Assembly: GCA_964500805.1 (NCBI GenBank) | Contig: CAZCQH010000012.1 | Span: 1-64,000 of the forward strand | Length of the DNA stretch: 64,000 nt | Direction: 5' to 3' | Source: Ga0077555 sp964500805 | Lineage (GTDB): Bacteria; Pseudomonadota; Alphaproteobacteria; Rhizobiales; Hyphomicrobiaceae | Shown: one piece after another, positions 7,887 through 16,644 of the stretch | Layout of the letters: the number at the start of each line of letters is the position of its first letter | How positions within the stretch are numbered: the first letter of the stretch is position 1 | Program-made: the position numbers and the translations under genes | The notes under the pieces: model-generated | Told to the model about the DNA's origin: nothing | Database searches by the model: none | Seen by the model: only the letters and a program-made list of their open reading frames with translations

Positions 7887-8987
7887 TCACTCCGCCGCCT
7901 TCATCGCCGGCTTCTCGGCCTTCCACTTCTTGACCACCGGCAGCACTTCCTTGGCGAACAGCTTCAGGCTGCGCTCGGAGACCTCGTAGGGCGTGCCGCC
8001 GAAGCGGAACGCGACGTTCATCTCGAAATCGCCGAGCAGCTTGCGGCGCTCCTCGAGACCGCGCAGCACCTTGTCCGGCGTGCCCCAGCTGGCCGCCTTC
8101 ATGAAGCCCTCGACGGCCGCCGGCAGACCACCGCCCTTGCGCGCGATCTCGGCCTTCTGCTGGTAGCTGTCGTAGCCCTTCACGCTCTTGAAGTGCTCGC
8201 CCAGGAACTCGTAGTGATAGAAATTGCTCTCGACGAACTTGCCCTGGTACTTGCGCGCCTCTTCCTCGCACTCCGCGAGATTGGTGCTCATCACCGCGAA
8301 CTCGGTCAGCAGCGGCGTCGGCGGCGTGGTGCCGTGGTACTTCTTGTGCAGCTCGCGGCCGCGCTCGATCATGGGCGCGCGCATCTCCCACGGACGGTCG
8401 GCGAACATCACCATGTGCGCGCCGAGCTTGGCGGCTGAATCGATCGAGTCCTCGCTGGACGCCACGGCATAGATGCGGCCGTCGAAGGAGTGCATCGGGC
8501 GCGGGCGCAGCTCGATGCGCGGCTGCTTGTAGAACTTGCCGTTGCCCTCGATGAAGCCGGTCTTCAGCGCGTTGACGATCATCGGCGCTGCCTCGTCGAA
8601 GCGCTCGCGTGACTCATCCATGGAGAGCCGGAACGCGGCGAACTCGCGGCGGGCAAGGCCGCGGCCGAGTCCAAGGCGCAGCTTTCCGCCCGAGAGCATG
8701 TCGAGAACGGCGGCGTTCTCGGCGACGCGCAGCGGATCGTGCCACGGCAGGATGACGGCCGCGGTGCCGACGCCCATGTGCGGGCAGAGCGCGGTCAGGT
8801 GCATCATCAGCGCCAGATTGTCCGGCACGAACGAGTAGTCATTGAAGTGGTGCTCGGCGGACCAGAGGTTGTCGAAGCCAGAATCGGCGGCGAGGCGGGC
8901 GAGCTTGATCTCCTCGTCCCACACGCGCTTGTCCGAGCAGTTCTCCCAGCCGTAGCTGGCGAACACCATCATCATTCCGACGTCCAT
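7887..8987 (-). CDS. LLM-class flavin-dependent oxidoreductase (luciferase-like)
   Basis: A 366-residue luciferase-family TIM-barrel monooxygenase that would use reduced FMN and oxygen. Typical segments are GFDNLWSAEHHF (the family EHH), VGTAAVILPWHDPLRVAEN and GLGRGLARREF. The start is ATG 8987 at MDVGMMMVFASYG, with GAAGGAGA just upstream; the frame runs 15 codons further without support. It lies 64 bases after the TauD-type gene on the same strand, with a palindromic repeat between them. The substrate is unknown; pairing with a dioxygenase suggests catabolism of a sulfonate, aromatic or other xenobiotic compound. Confidence 0.82.
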   Translation of the reverse strand: MDVGMMMVFASYGWENCSDKRVWDEEIKLARLAADSGFDNLWSAEHHFNDYSFVPDNLALMMHLTALCPHMGVGTAAVILPWHDPLRVAENAAVLDMLSGGKLRLGLGRGLARREFAAFRLSMDESRERFDEAAPMIVNALKTGFIEGNGKFYKQPRIELRPRPMHSFDGRIYAVASSEDSIDSAAKLGAHMVMFADRPWEMRAPMIERGRELHKKYHGTTPPTPLLTEFAVMSTNLAECEEEARKYQGKFVESNFYHYEFLGEHFKSVKGYDSYQQKAEIARKGGGLPAAVEGFMKAASWGTPDKVLRGLEERRKLLGDFEMNVAFRFGGTPYEVSERSLKLFAKEVLPVVKKWKAEKPAMKAAE

Positions 8988-9019
8988 TGGGGTCTCCTTC
9001 GTTCGGGTGTGTGCAAATC

Positions 9020-9043
9020 GGGTCAGACCCATGGGTCTGACCC
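9020..9043. repeat. 24-bp perfect palindrome, dispersed repeat copy 1
   Basis: This perfect 24-base palindrome has arms GGGTCAGACCCA and TGGGTCTGACCC. It lies 9 bases beyond the stop codon of the TauD-type gene and 33 bases before the luciferase-like ATG, all on the minus strand. A near-identical element is at 62054. It could fold as a hairpin in the mRNA between two operon genes. Confidence 0.7.
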
Positions 9044-9051
9044 CGTGATGA

Positions 9052-9894
9052 TCAGCTGAGCGGCGTGCCCTCCAGCGTGATGCGGTGCATGAGGCGGCGC
9101 TCGCCGTGATAGTCGTTGACGGCCAGGTGCCAGGTCGAACGGTTGTCCCAGATGGCGATGGAGCCTTCCTTCCACTGGAACCGCGTCTGGAACTCGGGCC
9201 GCGCGCCGTGCGCGTAGAGATACTCCAGCAGCGGCTTTGATTCCTCGGCCGTCCAGCCTTCGAAATGCGTGGTGAACCCGCGGTTGACGTAGAGCACCTT
9301 GCGCCCGCTTTCCGGGTGCCGGATCACGACGGGGTGCACCGCGTCCTGTATCGCCTTGTCGGCGTTCTCCATTCGCCCGCCCATATCCTTCACGTATTGC
9401 GCCTGCGCACCGAAGACATGGCGGCTCGAGTGCACGGCCTTGAGGGCTTCGAGCGTCTGCTTGAGGCCATCGGAGAGCGCATCATAGGCCTGCCACATGG
9501 AGGCAAAGAGCGTATCGCCGCCGCGGTTTGGCACCTCGCGCGCGAGCAGGATCGAGCCGAGTGCGGGGATCTGGTCGTAGCTGTGGTCGGTGTGCCAGCC
9601 GCCGCCGATATTCTTCTTCTGATCGGGCTCTTTGCGGACTTCCGCGATCTGCGGATAGCCAGGTGCCGTCTTGAAGAAACGGTTGATGTTGATCGGCGCG
9701 AGCATCTCGGCGAAGGCGATGTGCTGCTCGGGTGTCAGCTTCTGGTCGCGAAAGAAGATCACGCCGTGCTCGGCCAGCGCGCCGCGGATGTCGCCCGCCG
9801 TCTCCCTCGACAGCGGTTCCGATAGGTCAATGCCGGTAAGCTCGGCGCCCAGCGCGCCTGAGGTGGGCACGACATTGAAGCGGGAGTTGCGCAT
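9052..9894 (-). CDS. TauD/TfdA-family Fe(II)/2-oxoglutarate dioxygenase
   Basis: A 280-residue non-haem iron dioxygenase. The iron site is visible as the HxD of GGWHTDHSYD and the distal His of RLMHRITLEG; the 2-oxoglutarate-binding Arg is probably in that last motif. The family hydroxylates sulfonates, phenoxyacetates and related compounds. The start at ATG 9894 (MRNSRFNVVPTSG) has AAGGAAGG upstream; the frame extends 39 codons further, Arg-rich and unlikely. It forms a minus-strand operon with the luciferase-like gene downstream and perhaps the glyoxalase-fold gene upstream. The substrate is unknown. Confidence 0.85.
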   Translation of the reverse strand: MRNSRFNVVPTSGALGAELTGIDLSEPLSRETAGDIRGALAEHGVIFFRDQKLTPEQHIAFAEMLAPININRFFKTAPGYPQIAEVRKEPDQKKNIGGGWHTDHSYDQIPALGSILLAREVPNRGGDTLFASMWQAYDALSDGLKQTLEALKAVHSSRHVFGAQAQYVKDMGGRMENADKAIQDAVHPVVIRHPESGRKVLYVNRGFTTHFEGWTAEESKPLLEYLYAHGARPEFQTRFQWKEGSIAIWDNRSTWHLAVNDYHGERRLMHRITLEGTPLS

Positions 9895-10007
9895 TGATCC
9901 TTCCTTTCGTCTGCGTCCACCTGTCGACCCGTCACCATATTCGTCTCGCCGCACGAGCCATCGGACCCGGTGGGTATGACACCGCCGAGAGGCCGGATAT
10001 CGAGCGA

Positions 10008-10442
10008 TCACTCAGCGGCCTGCTTGCCGTGCGCGTGATCGGTGGCTTCGACGAGCTCGAACAGCAGCCCACCGGTGGATTTCGGATCGATGAAGGCGAT
10101 CCGTGTTCCCCCGTGGCCGGTCCTCGGCACCTCGTCGATCAGGGCCACGCCCTTGCCCTTCAGCTCCGCAAGCGCTGCCTCGATGTCCTCGACCTCGAGG
10201 CAAAGGTGGAACAAGCCCTCGCCGCGCTCCTGGATCCACTTGTTGGTCCCGCTGTCCGGCTTGTCCGACTCGAGCAGCTCCAGATAAGTCTCGCCGATCG
10301 GGAACATGGCGAGCCGGGTGCGGTACTGCGGCAGCTCCTCCTCGTACTCCATCTCGATGCCGAGCTTCTTCTCGAAGATCTCCCGCATTGCGGCGATGCT
10401 CTTCACCGCGATGGCGACGTGCTCGATGCGCTTCACTTTCAT
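10008..10442 (-). CDS. Methylmalonyl-CoA epimerase-like VOC protein
   Basis: A 144-residue vicinal-oxygen-chelate protein. It begins MKVKRIEHVAIAV, with the first metal His, and keeps FHLCLEVEDIEAALAELKG and the final FIDPKSTGGLLFELVE, a pattern typical of methylmalonyl-CoA epimerase (DPKS-GG-L-EL). It would interconvert the 2R and 2S forms of methylmalonyl-CoA. Length is normal. The start is ATG 10442; six upstream codons lack support. The mutase is not in the window, so a role in another CoA or glyoxalase reaction remains possible. Confidence 0.78.
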   Translation of the reverse strand: MKVKRIEHVAIAVKSIAAMREIFEKKLGIEMEYEEELPQYRTRLAMFPIGETYLELLESDKPDSGTNKWIQERGEGLFHLCLEVEDIEAALAELKGKGVALIDEVPRTGHGGTRIAFIDPKSTGGLLFELVEATDHAHGKQAAE

Positions 10443-10716
10443 TTGCCCGCTCCCTGGCAAGGCTGACCGGGATTGATCCCGGCATCATGGAGGCCGGGCC
10501 CGATCTCGGCAAGGCTTTGTCCGCGCCCTGCTCCGCTCCAGCCGCATGGGCCACAGAACTGCCTTGTGGACCGGACAGCCTCGCCCTTGCGATGCCTAAA
10601 TCCTGCCCAGCCCAAACCCGAATCGGGCTGGCATTTAGCTCTCGTTAGGAGCGAATCGCGTGTTGTGCCGCTGACGGCGGTGCGCGACAGTCGCGCGTTG
10701 CGTGGAGGACCAGTTC

Positions 10717-11442
10717 ATGTTGATCAGTGAGATCGAAGGGGTCGAGTTCGCTCCAGAGCACCCAGAGCTGGCCGGTAAACGCGTATTAATCACTGGAATC
10801 AAGGGCGGGCTCGGGTTCGAGATCGTCAAAGCTTTTGCTGCCGCGCATGCGCGGCTTGTCCTGCACACGCTGGCCGAGGACGATGAGACGGTTGCCATCG
10901 GCGAGGCGGCAGCCGCCGAGGCCATGGATGTCCGCCTCTTCCCCGAGGTATTTGCCGACTACGAGGCCATGCTGGCGTTCACCCGCAAGGCGGTCACCAG
11001 CTATGGCGGCATCGATGCAGTCGTCAACGTCACGAGCGTTTCCGAATCGGACTGTGACGGAAGTCCCCAAAGAGTCGAGCGTTCGGTAACCGACCTGCTC
11101 GCCATGCCCTGCTTGGTCTCGCGCATCGCGGCCAATCGCATGAAAACCACCCTCGGCGAGGGCGCGATCCTCAATATCCTCGCAACCGACCGGAATGCCT
11201 CGCCTCGAACCGCCATGCTGGCAGGTGTCGCCCGCAACGTGCTCGCTGGGATGACGCGTTCGGAAGCCCAGCAGAGCGCTGAACACGGCGTACGCATAAA
11301 CGCGATCGCGCCAATTGCGCCGACAACCGCGCATTCAGCCCCGATCTCGTCCGCGCCGGATGTGGCGACTCTGGCCTGCCATCTGGTCTCGCCGCGCGGA
11401 CATCAGCTGTCGGGGCTTGTGTTCGAGGCCTATTTCGGTTGA
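10717..11442 (+). CDS. SDR-fold protein lacking the catalytic Tyr and Lys
   Basis: A 241-residue Rossmann protein of the short-chain dehydrogenase family. The nucleotide motif TGIKGGLG is clear, followed by GGIDAVVNVTSVSES where active members have NNAG. At the YxxxK position the sequence reads TAMLAGVARNVL, so neither the Tyr nor the Lys is present. It may have lost oxidoreductase activity and serve a regulatory or binding role. The start is ATG 10717, preceded by GGAGGA with a 7-base gap; an in-frame GTG at 10702 precedes the Shine-Dalgarno. It stands alone, divergent from the VOC gene and convergent with ubiA. Confidence 0.7.
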   Translation: MLISEIEGVEFAPEHPELAGKRVLITGIKGGLGFEIVKAFAAAHARLVLHTLAEDDETVAIGEAAAAEAMDVRLFPEVFADYEAMLAFTRKAVTSYGGIDAVVNVTSVSESDCDGSPQRVERSVTDLLAMPCLVSRIAANRMKTTLGEGAILNILATDRNASPRTAMLAGVARNVLAGMTRSEAQQSAEHGVRINAIAPIAPTTAHSAPISSAPDVATLACHLVSPRGHQLSGLVFEAYFG

Positions 11443-11594
11443 GCCAAACGACCCTCGCACAAGTCGTCCGAGTGCCAAATCGAGGCGACGAGGCAGCACA
11501 ACTTTACTGTCTTCTTTACGGGATCTGAATCTATCACCGCTAATTTCGGGGATGGCCGCGGAGACGGCCACTCGAGAGTCGACAGGAAGGCGTT

Positions 11595-11621
11595 GCGCCC
11601 GGTGCCGCGTGTGCCGGGCGC
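11595..11621. terminator. GC-rich hairpin between convergent genes
   Basis: GCGCCCGG and CCGGGCGC form a perfect 8-bp stem with an 11-base loop. It lies between the convergent SDR and ubiA genes, 29 bases past the ubiA stop. A smaller 6-bp hairpin is at 11553-11570. No T-tract follows on either side, so intrinsic termination is uncertain. Confidence 0.3.
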
Positions 11622-11649
11622 CGCTTCGCCTCGCGCCGGGGGATGCCAG

Positions 11650-12615
11650 TTAGCCTCGCATCGCCATCGCAACGAGCAGCGTCGTCAGCACAACCCAGCC
11701 CACCTCTCGGTTCGACTTGAACCGCACCAGGCAGTTCGCAGGATCGCGGGTGTCGAGGGTCGCCACCTGCCAGAAGAGAATGCCCGAGGTGATGATCACC
11801 CCCAAGATCACCGGCCAGGTCAGCTCGACCCCGGCGCTCGCAAACGCGGCGATCCAGAGTGCGACGGCTCCGGCATAGAACGCGGACACCCACCGCTTGC
11901 TCGCCTCGCCGAACCGGATGGCGGTCGACTTCAAGCCCATGGCGAGGTCGTCCTCCTTGTCCTGATGCGCATAGATGGTGTCGTAGCCGATGGTCCAGAG
12001 AACACATCCTGCGTAGAGGAAAACCGCCGGCCATTCGAGCGTGCCGCGAACCGCCGTCCAACCGACCAGTGCCCCCCATTTGAAGGTGAGCCCCAGCACG
12101 ACCTGCGGCCAGTAGGTGTAGCGCTTCATCAGCGGATAGATGGCGACCAGGACGAGTGAGGAGACGCCGAGCGCGATCGTCATCCAATTGAAGTTCAGCA
12201 GAACCAGCAGACCCATCAGGCAGAGGCCGACCATGAACAGCTTCGCCGCCTGGACGCTGATCTGGCCGGAAGGAATGGGCCGCTGCCGGGTTCTGGCGAC
12301 GCCCGCGTCGAAGTCGCGGTCGAGGATGTCGTTCCAGGTGCAGCCGGCACCGCGCATGACGAACGCGCCAACAAGGAACAACAGCGCAAACCAGAAGCTG
12401 GGCCAAGTGCTACCGCTGGCGTACTCGGCCAAGGCCAGAGACCACCAGCATGGGAACAGCAGCAGCCAGGCGCCGATCGGGCGGTCGAACCGGGCAAGTC
12501 GCAGGTAGGGCCGGCTCCAGGGCGGCGCCAGCCCGTCGACCCAGTTATTCGGCCGGGCGTCGGGAACCACCGGCGAAGCCGGGGAACGGCCGGAATGTGC
12601 GGGCTCGCGCGTCAT
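11650..12615 (-). CDS. ubiA: 4-hydroxybenzoate octaprenyltransferase
   Basis: A 321-residue intramembrane prenyltransferase of the UbiA family. The first aspartate motif is NDILDRDFD; the second is DKEDDLAMGLKS. About eight membrane helices are expected. It attaches the polyprenyl chain to 4-hydroxybenzoate in ubiquinone synthesis. The start at ATG 12615 gives MTREPAHSG; 21 further upstream codons run into the regulatory region and are unlikely. A perfect FNR/FixK-type box lies 50 bases upstream (12665-12678), at a distance that could place the transcript start about 15 bases before the ATG, suggesting oxygen-linked control of quinone synthesis. Confidence 0.93.
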   Translation of the reverse strand: MTREPAHSGRSPASPVVPDARPNNWVDGLAPPWSRPYLRLARFDRPIGAWLLLFPCWWSLALAEYASGSTWPSFWFALLFLVGAFVMRGAGCTWNDILDRDFDAGVARTRQRPIPSGQISVQAAKLFMVGLCLMGLLVLLNFNWMTIALGVSSLVLVAIYPLMKRYTYWPQVVLGLTFKWGALVGWTAVRGTLEWPAVFLYAGCVLWTIGYDTIYAHQDKEDDLAMGLKSTAIRFGEASKRWVSAFYAGAVALWIAAFASAGVELTWPVILGVIITSGILFWQVATLDTRDPANCLVRFKSNREVGWVVLTTLLVAMAMRG

Positions 12616-12664
12616 TGGCGCATATGAGCACAAGCGCGCGCCCCAGTCAGCCCGACGCAAGACT

Positions 12665-12678
12665 TTGACGCGCGTCAA
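12665..12678. promoter_or_regulatory. FNR/FixK box between ubiA and the exonuclease fusion
   Basis: TTGACGCGCGTCAA fits TTGA-N6-TCAA exactly. It sits in the divergent promoter region of ubiA and the exonuclease-CBS-DUF294 gene. If it is centred at -41.5, transcripts would start near 12630 on the minus strand or near 12713 on the plus strand. A FixK-like regulator is encoded at 17527. Confidence 0.6.
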
Positions 12679-12852
12679 TTTGCATACTGCCGCGAATGCT
12701 CATTGATGCTGAGACCCGCCTATCCAATCGGTTGCGCCATGAGGGCGCGCTGCTCGAAGCAGCGGAACTCGTTTACGCCTCCGGCTGAAATACCTGGACG
12801 TGCTTCATTTCCGCAGCAACGCTTCTCTGACGTCCGTGAACGAATAGCGCGC

Positions 12853-14952
12853 ATGACAGCTTCGCCGCCGCTCGCGACACCTCTCAGTGCCCTGGATGTC
12901 GTCGTCCTGGATACGGAGACGACAGGCCTCGACGCTCGCGTCGCGCGCATCATTCAGATTGGCGCGCTCCGTATCGCTGGTGGGCGCCTGCAAGAACCTG
13001 CGCTTCTCGATCGCCTGGTCAATCCCGGCGAGGCGATCCCTTCCGCCTCGACATCTGTTCACGGCATCCGCGATGCCGATGTCGCTGGTCAATCGGATTT
13101 TGCCGGTGTCGCGGAACGCCTGGACCAGATCCTCGGCGGTGCGGTCGTCGTCGGCCACACCATCGGCTTCGACACGACCGTGCTCGAGACCGAGATGCAC
13201 AGGGCAGGTCGAACCTGGCGCGGGTTCCGGACGCTCGATGTGCGGATCATTGCGGAGCTGGTTTGGCCATCGTTGGCGAACTACAGCCTCGAGACCATTG
13301 CGCAGATCTCGGGCGTCGCCGTCGTCGCCCGACACACGGCGCTCGGCGATGCGACGACGACAGCCGGCGTCTACCTTGCTTTACTTCCGCATTTGCGACG
13401 CAAGGGGATCAGAACGCTCGGCGAGCTCGAGCGCGCGTGTCGCGGTCTCGCCGAGCGCCAGGCCGCCGCAGGCCTAGCACGGGGCATCGCAAACCCGCCC
13501 GCATCGGAGCCGTCGAGCGCATTGCCGCGTGTCGACAGCTTTCCCTACCGCCATCTGGTCCGCGATGTGATGGCCACCCCTGCGGTCTGGTGCGATCCGA
13601 CAGCGACCGTCGCAGAGGCTCTGAAAACGCTCATGACGCGTGGCATCAGCTCGGTCCTCGTCGCCGGTGCCAATGACCAGCCAGGTATCGTGACGGAGCG
13701 CGATCTTTTGCGCTTGATCAACGCGCAAGGGACCGCGGCCCTTGCACGGCCAGTTGCATCGATTGCGATCAGACCGTTGCATACGGTGCGGTTCGACACC
13801 CACGTCTATCGCGCCATTGGCCGTCTCGATCGCCTGAATGTGAAGCACCTGCCTGTCACCGACGCCAACGGCGCTATTGTCGGCATGGTCACGACGCGGA
13901 ACCTGCTCCGCCATCGCGCACAGTCTGCGATCGTGCTTGGCGACGAGGTGGAGGCTGCCGATGATGTCGGCGGTCTTGCCGCCGCTTGGGGACGGCTCCC
14001 GCTCGTCGCGCGCTCCCTGCTGGACGATGACCTGGACTCGCGCGCAATCGTGAATGTGGTGAGCACGGAGATTTGCGCCCTGACGCGCCGCGCCGCGGAG
14101 CTTGCCGAACGCCATCTGCTGGCGGCGGGGCGCGGCGCACCGCCCTGCCCTTATGCAGTCCTGGTGCTTGGTTCGGCCGGCCGTGGCGAAAGCCAGCTCG
14201 CTGCCGATCAGGACAACGCGATCGTCTACCAAGCCGATAGCAGCGATCGATCGGAGGACCGCTGGTTTGCCGAGCTCGGCACGCGCATGTGCGAAACGCT
14301 CGATGCCGTCGGCATCCCGTTCTGCAAAGGCGGGGTCATGGCGCGCAACGAGGCCTGGCGGAAATCGGCGCAGGATTGGATGAAGACTTCGTCGAGCTGG
14401 GTGCGTCGGCAGCGGCCCGAGGATCTGCTAAACACCGATATCTTCTACGACGCGGTGGTCGTGCATGGCGACACGGACCTGGGGGAGCGTGTCCTTGCAC
14501 ATGCCTTCGCGGTTGCGCAGGCGGCGCGCGACTTTCAGCTGCAGCTCTCCGAGTTGGCGCGACGGCGCCAAAACCCGTTTACGCTGTTCGGCAATTTGAA
14601 GAGTGATGCGGATGGCCGTGTCGACCTCAAGAAGACGGGGCTGTTTCCGATTGTCGCTGCGGCGCGAGCGATGGCGCTCCGGCAGGGAATACGCGTGCGG
14701 GGAACGGCTGACCGTCTCAAGGCAATCGCCGCGCCGGAGGGCTCGGATGCCGATATTGAGCGTCTTCTTGGCGCCCATCGTGATATACTGCGCTTTATCT
14801 TGCGACAGCAGCTGGCGGACATCGATGCTGGCGTGCCGCCGTCGCCGCGCATTGCCATCAAGTCGCTGTCGAAAGCTGACCAGAACGCGTTGACTGACGC
14901 TCTCAGGATGGTCGGCATTGCGACCAACTTGGTTGGCGAAGGCCGCATCTAG
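12853..14952 (+). CDS. DnaQ-like exonuclease fused to CBS pair and DUF294 nucleotidyltransferase
   Basis: A 699-residue three-part protein. Residues 10-190 are a DEDDh 3'-5' exonuclease domain: LDTETTGL, then GHTIGFD, then HTALGDA. Residues 235-360 are two CBS motifs (DVMATPAVWCDPTATV, then SIAIRPLHTV). From about 365 to the end is the DUF294 putative nucleotidyltransferase with GSAGRGESQLAADQDNA, followed by its substrate-binding domain, as in GlnD-like proteins. It could be an adenine-nucleotide-sensing enzyme. ATG 12853 is used because the exonuclease fold starts soon after; TTG 12703, ATG 12706 and ATG 12739 are in frame, but 12703 and 12706 would precede the transcript start implied by the FNR box. 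The hybrid kinase follows 21 bases downstream. Confidence 0.8.
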   Translation: MTASPPLATPLSALDVVVLDTETTGLDARVARIIQIGALRIAGGRLQEPALLDRLVNPGEAIPSASTSVHGIRDADVAGQSDFAGVAERLDQILGGAVVVGHTIGFDTTVLETEMHRAGRTWRGFRTLDVRIIAELVWPSLANYSLETIAQISGVAVVARHTALGDATTTAGVYLALLPHLRRKGIRTLGELERACRGLAERQAAAGLARGIANPPASEPSSALPRVDSFPYRHLVRDVMATPAVWCDPTATVAEALKTLMTRGISSVLVAGANDQPGIVTERDLLRLINAQGTAALARPVASIAIRPLHTVRFDTHVYRAIGRLDRLNVKHLPVTDANGAIVGMVTTRNLLRHRAQSAIVLGDEVEAADDVGGLAAAWGRLPLVARSLLDDDLDSRAIVNVVSTEICALTRRAAELAERHLLAAGRGAPPCPYAVLVLGSAGRGESQLAADQDNAIVYQADSSDRSEDRWFAELGTRMCETLDAVGIPFCKGGVMARNEAWRKSAQDWMKTSSSWVRRQRPEDLLNTDIFYDAVVVHGDTDLGERVLAHAFAVAQAARDFQLQLSELARRRQNPFTLFGNLKSDADGRVDLKKTGLFPIVAAARAMALRQGIRVRGTADRLKAIAAPEGSDADIERLLGAHRDILRFILRQQLADIDAGVPPSPRIAIKSLSKADQNALTDALRMVGIATNLVGEGRI

Positions 14953-14973
14953 AGGCGCCAGGGGAGCAACCGA

Positions 14974-16623
14974 ATGCAAGAGGAAGATCGCGCTCCAGCA
15001 GAGGCGCCAAGCGAGTCGGAGGCGAGGCTCGCCGGCATTCTCGCCATTGCTGCCGATGCGATCATCGCGATCGACGGCGACCAACGCATCACTCTTTTCA
15101 ATGACGGAGCGGAGGCTGTTTTCGGCTACGTGCGCGCCGAGGTCCTCGGCCAGTCTCTCGAAATCCTGCTACCCGAACGCTTTCGGCACGCGCACGCCAG
15201 CCACGTACGGACCTTCGGAAGCTCGGCAACGATCGCTCGCCGAATGGCCGAGCGCCAGGCGATCTATGGACGCCGCAAGGACGGAAAGGAATTCCCAGCC
15301 GAGGCCTCGATCTCGAAGCTCGACATCGGCGGGCTACGGACCTACACGGTCGTGTTGCGTGATATCACCGAGCGCAAGCGCGCAGAGGAAGAGCTTGCCC
15401 GCAGCCACACCGAGCTCGAGAGCCGCGTCGCTGAGCGAACGGCCGAGCTCAAGGCGGAGATGCGGCGCCGCGAGGACACACAAGCGCAGCTGGTGCGCAC
15501 ACAGCGTATGGAAGCGTTCGGCCAGCTGACCGGTGGCGTCGCGCACGACTTCAACAATCTTTTGACGATCATTACCGGCAATCTCGAGCTGCTCGAGATG
15601 CGCCTCACGGACGACAAGGACAAGACCCTTTTGAAGCGGGCGCACGACGCCGCCGAAATGGGCGCACGGCTGACGTCGCGGCTGCTGACGTTCGCACGCC
15701 GGCGACAGTTCGAGACAACCACGCTGAACCTCAACGATCAGGTCTCCGGTATGATCGAGCTGCTGCATCGCACGCTCGGCGAGCGGTTCGATCTGATGAC
15801 TCGGCTGGCACCCGGGCTCTGGACGGTCCGTGCCGACGCCAGTGAGTTCGAAAACGCCGTGCTCAATTTGGCGATCAACGCCCGCGATGCCATGAGCCGC
15901 GGCGGCAAGATCATCATCGAAACCGAGAACGTGGTCGTCGACGATGGACAGGTTGGCGGCCCCACCAAGCTGCCGGCCGGCAGTTATGTGCGCCTCTCGG
16001 TTTCCGATACGGGCACCGGAATGACGCCCGCCGTGCTGCAGCGTGCCTTCGAGCCGTTCTTTACGACCAAGGCGGTCGGGAAAGGCACTGGCCTCGGCCT
16101 CTCGACGATCTACGGCTTCGTGCAGTCGCTGGGCGGAACCGCGACAATCTATAGCGAGGAAGGGCGCGGCACCACGGTCAATCTCTACCTGCCGCGGTTG
16201 ATGGACGCCGTCGCGGCACCGGCAACAAGCGAGGAGCAGCAGGTACCGCAAGGAAGGGGCGAGTGCGTGCTGCTGGTCGAGGACAATGCGGAAGTGCGGC
16301 TCGTTGCGCTGCAGCGGCTCGAATCGCTCGGCTACAAAGTGATCGAGGCGGAGGACGGTCCGACTGCCCTGGATGAGCTGCAATCAGGCCAGCGCATCGA
16401 TGTCGTCTTCAGCGACGTGGTGATGCCTGGGGGGATGTCGGGCCTCGATCTCTCGCGCGTAGTCGCCGCGCGCTGGCCGGCGGTAAAGGTTGTTCTGACA
16501 TCCGGTTATGCTGAGGATGTCCTCCGAGACCACGGTGCCGAAGCCGCGCTGACGCGCATTCTGCGCAAACCCTACAGCCGGGCGGAAATGGCGCGCGCAC
16601 TGCGTCAAGCACTCGACAAGTAG
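14974..16623 (+). CDS. PAS-domain hybrid histidine kinase with receiver domain
   Basis: A 549-residue soluble sensor kinase. It has a PAS domain at residues 15-130 (ending in RDITERKRAEEE), a coiled linker, HisKA with the phospho-His in GGVAHDFNNLLT near residue 190, an HATPase domain with NLAINARDAM, DTGTGM and GKGTGLGLS motifs, and a receiver domain from about 425 (LLVEDNAEV, phospho-Asp in VFSDVVMPGG, KPYS). No transmembrane segment is visible, so it senses a cytoplasmic signal. GGGGAG precedes ATG 14974. The PAS domain has His residues in RFRHAHASH, so haem or redox sensing is possible but not shown. It converges on an OmpR-type regulator. Confidence 0.9.
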   Translation: MQEEDRAPAEAPSESEARLAGILAIAADAIIAIDGDQRITLFNDGAEAVFGYVRAEVLGQSLEILLPERFRHAHASHVRTFGSSATIARRMAERQAIYGRRKDGKEFPAEASISKLDIGGLRTYTVVLRDITERKRAEEELARSHTELESRVAERTAELKAEMRRREDTQAQLVRTQRMEAFGQLTGGVAHDFNNLLTIITGNLELLEMRLTDDKDKTLLKRAHDAAEMGARLTSRLLTFARRRQFETTTLNLNDQVSGMIELLHRTLGERFDLMTRLAPGLWTVRADASEFENAVLNLAINARDAMSRGGKIIIETENVVVDDGQVGGPTKLPAGSYVRLSVSDTGTGMTPAVLQRAFEPFFTTKAVGKGTGLGLSTIYGFVQSLGGTATIYSEEGRGTTVNLYLPRLMDAVAAPATSEEQQVPQGRGECVLLVEDNAEVRLVALQRLESLGYKVIEAEDGPTALDELQSGQRIDVVFSDVVMPGGMSGLDLSRVVAARWPAVKVVLTSGYAEDVLRDHGAEAALTRILRKPYSRAEMARALRQALDK

Positions 16624-16644
16624 CGTAGCAACGACGCGGTGGCC

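Noticed and set aside
14974..15400. Calling the hybrid kinase FixL because of its PAS domain and the nearby fix genes
   Set aside because: RFRHAHASH is common in non-haem PAS domains and the kinase has a C-terminal receiver; haem binding cannot be claimed from the sequence.
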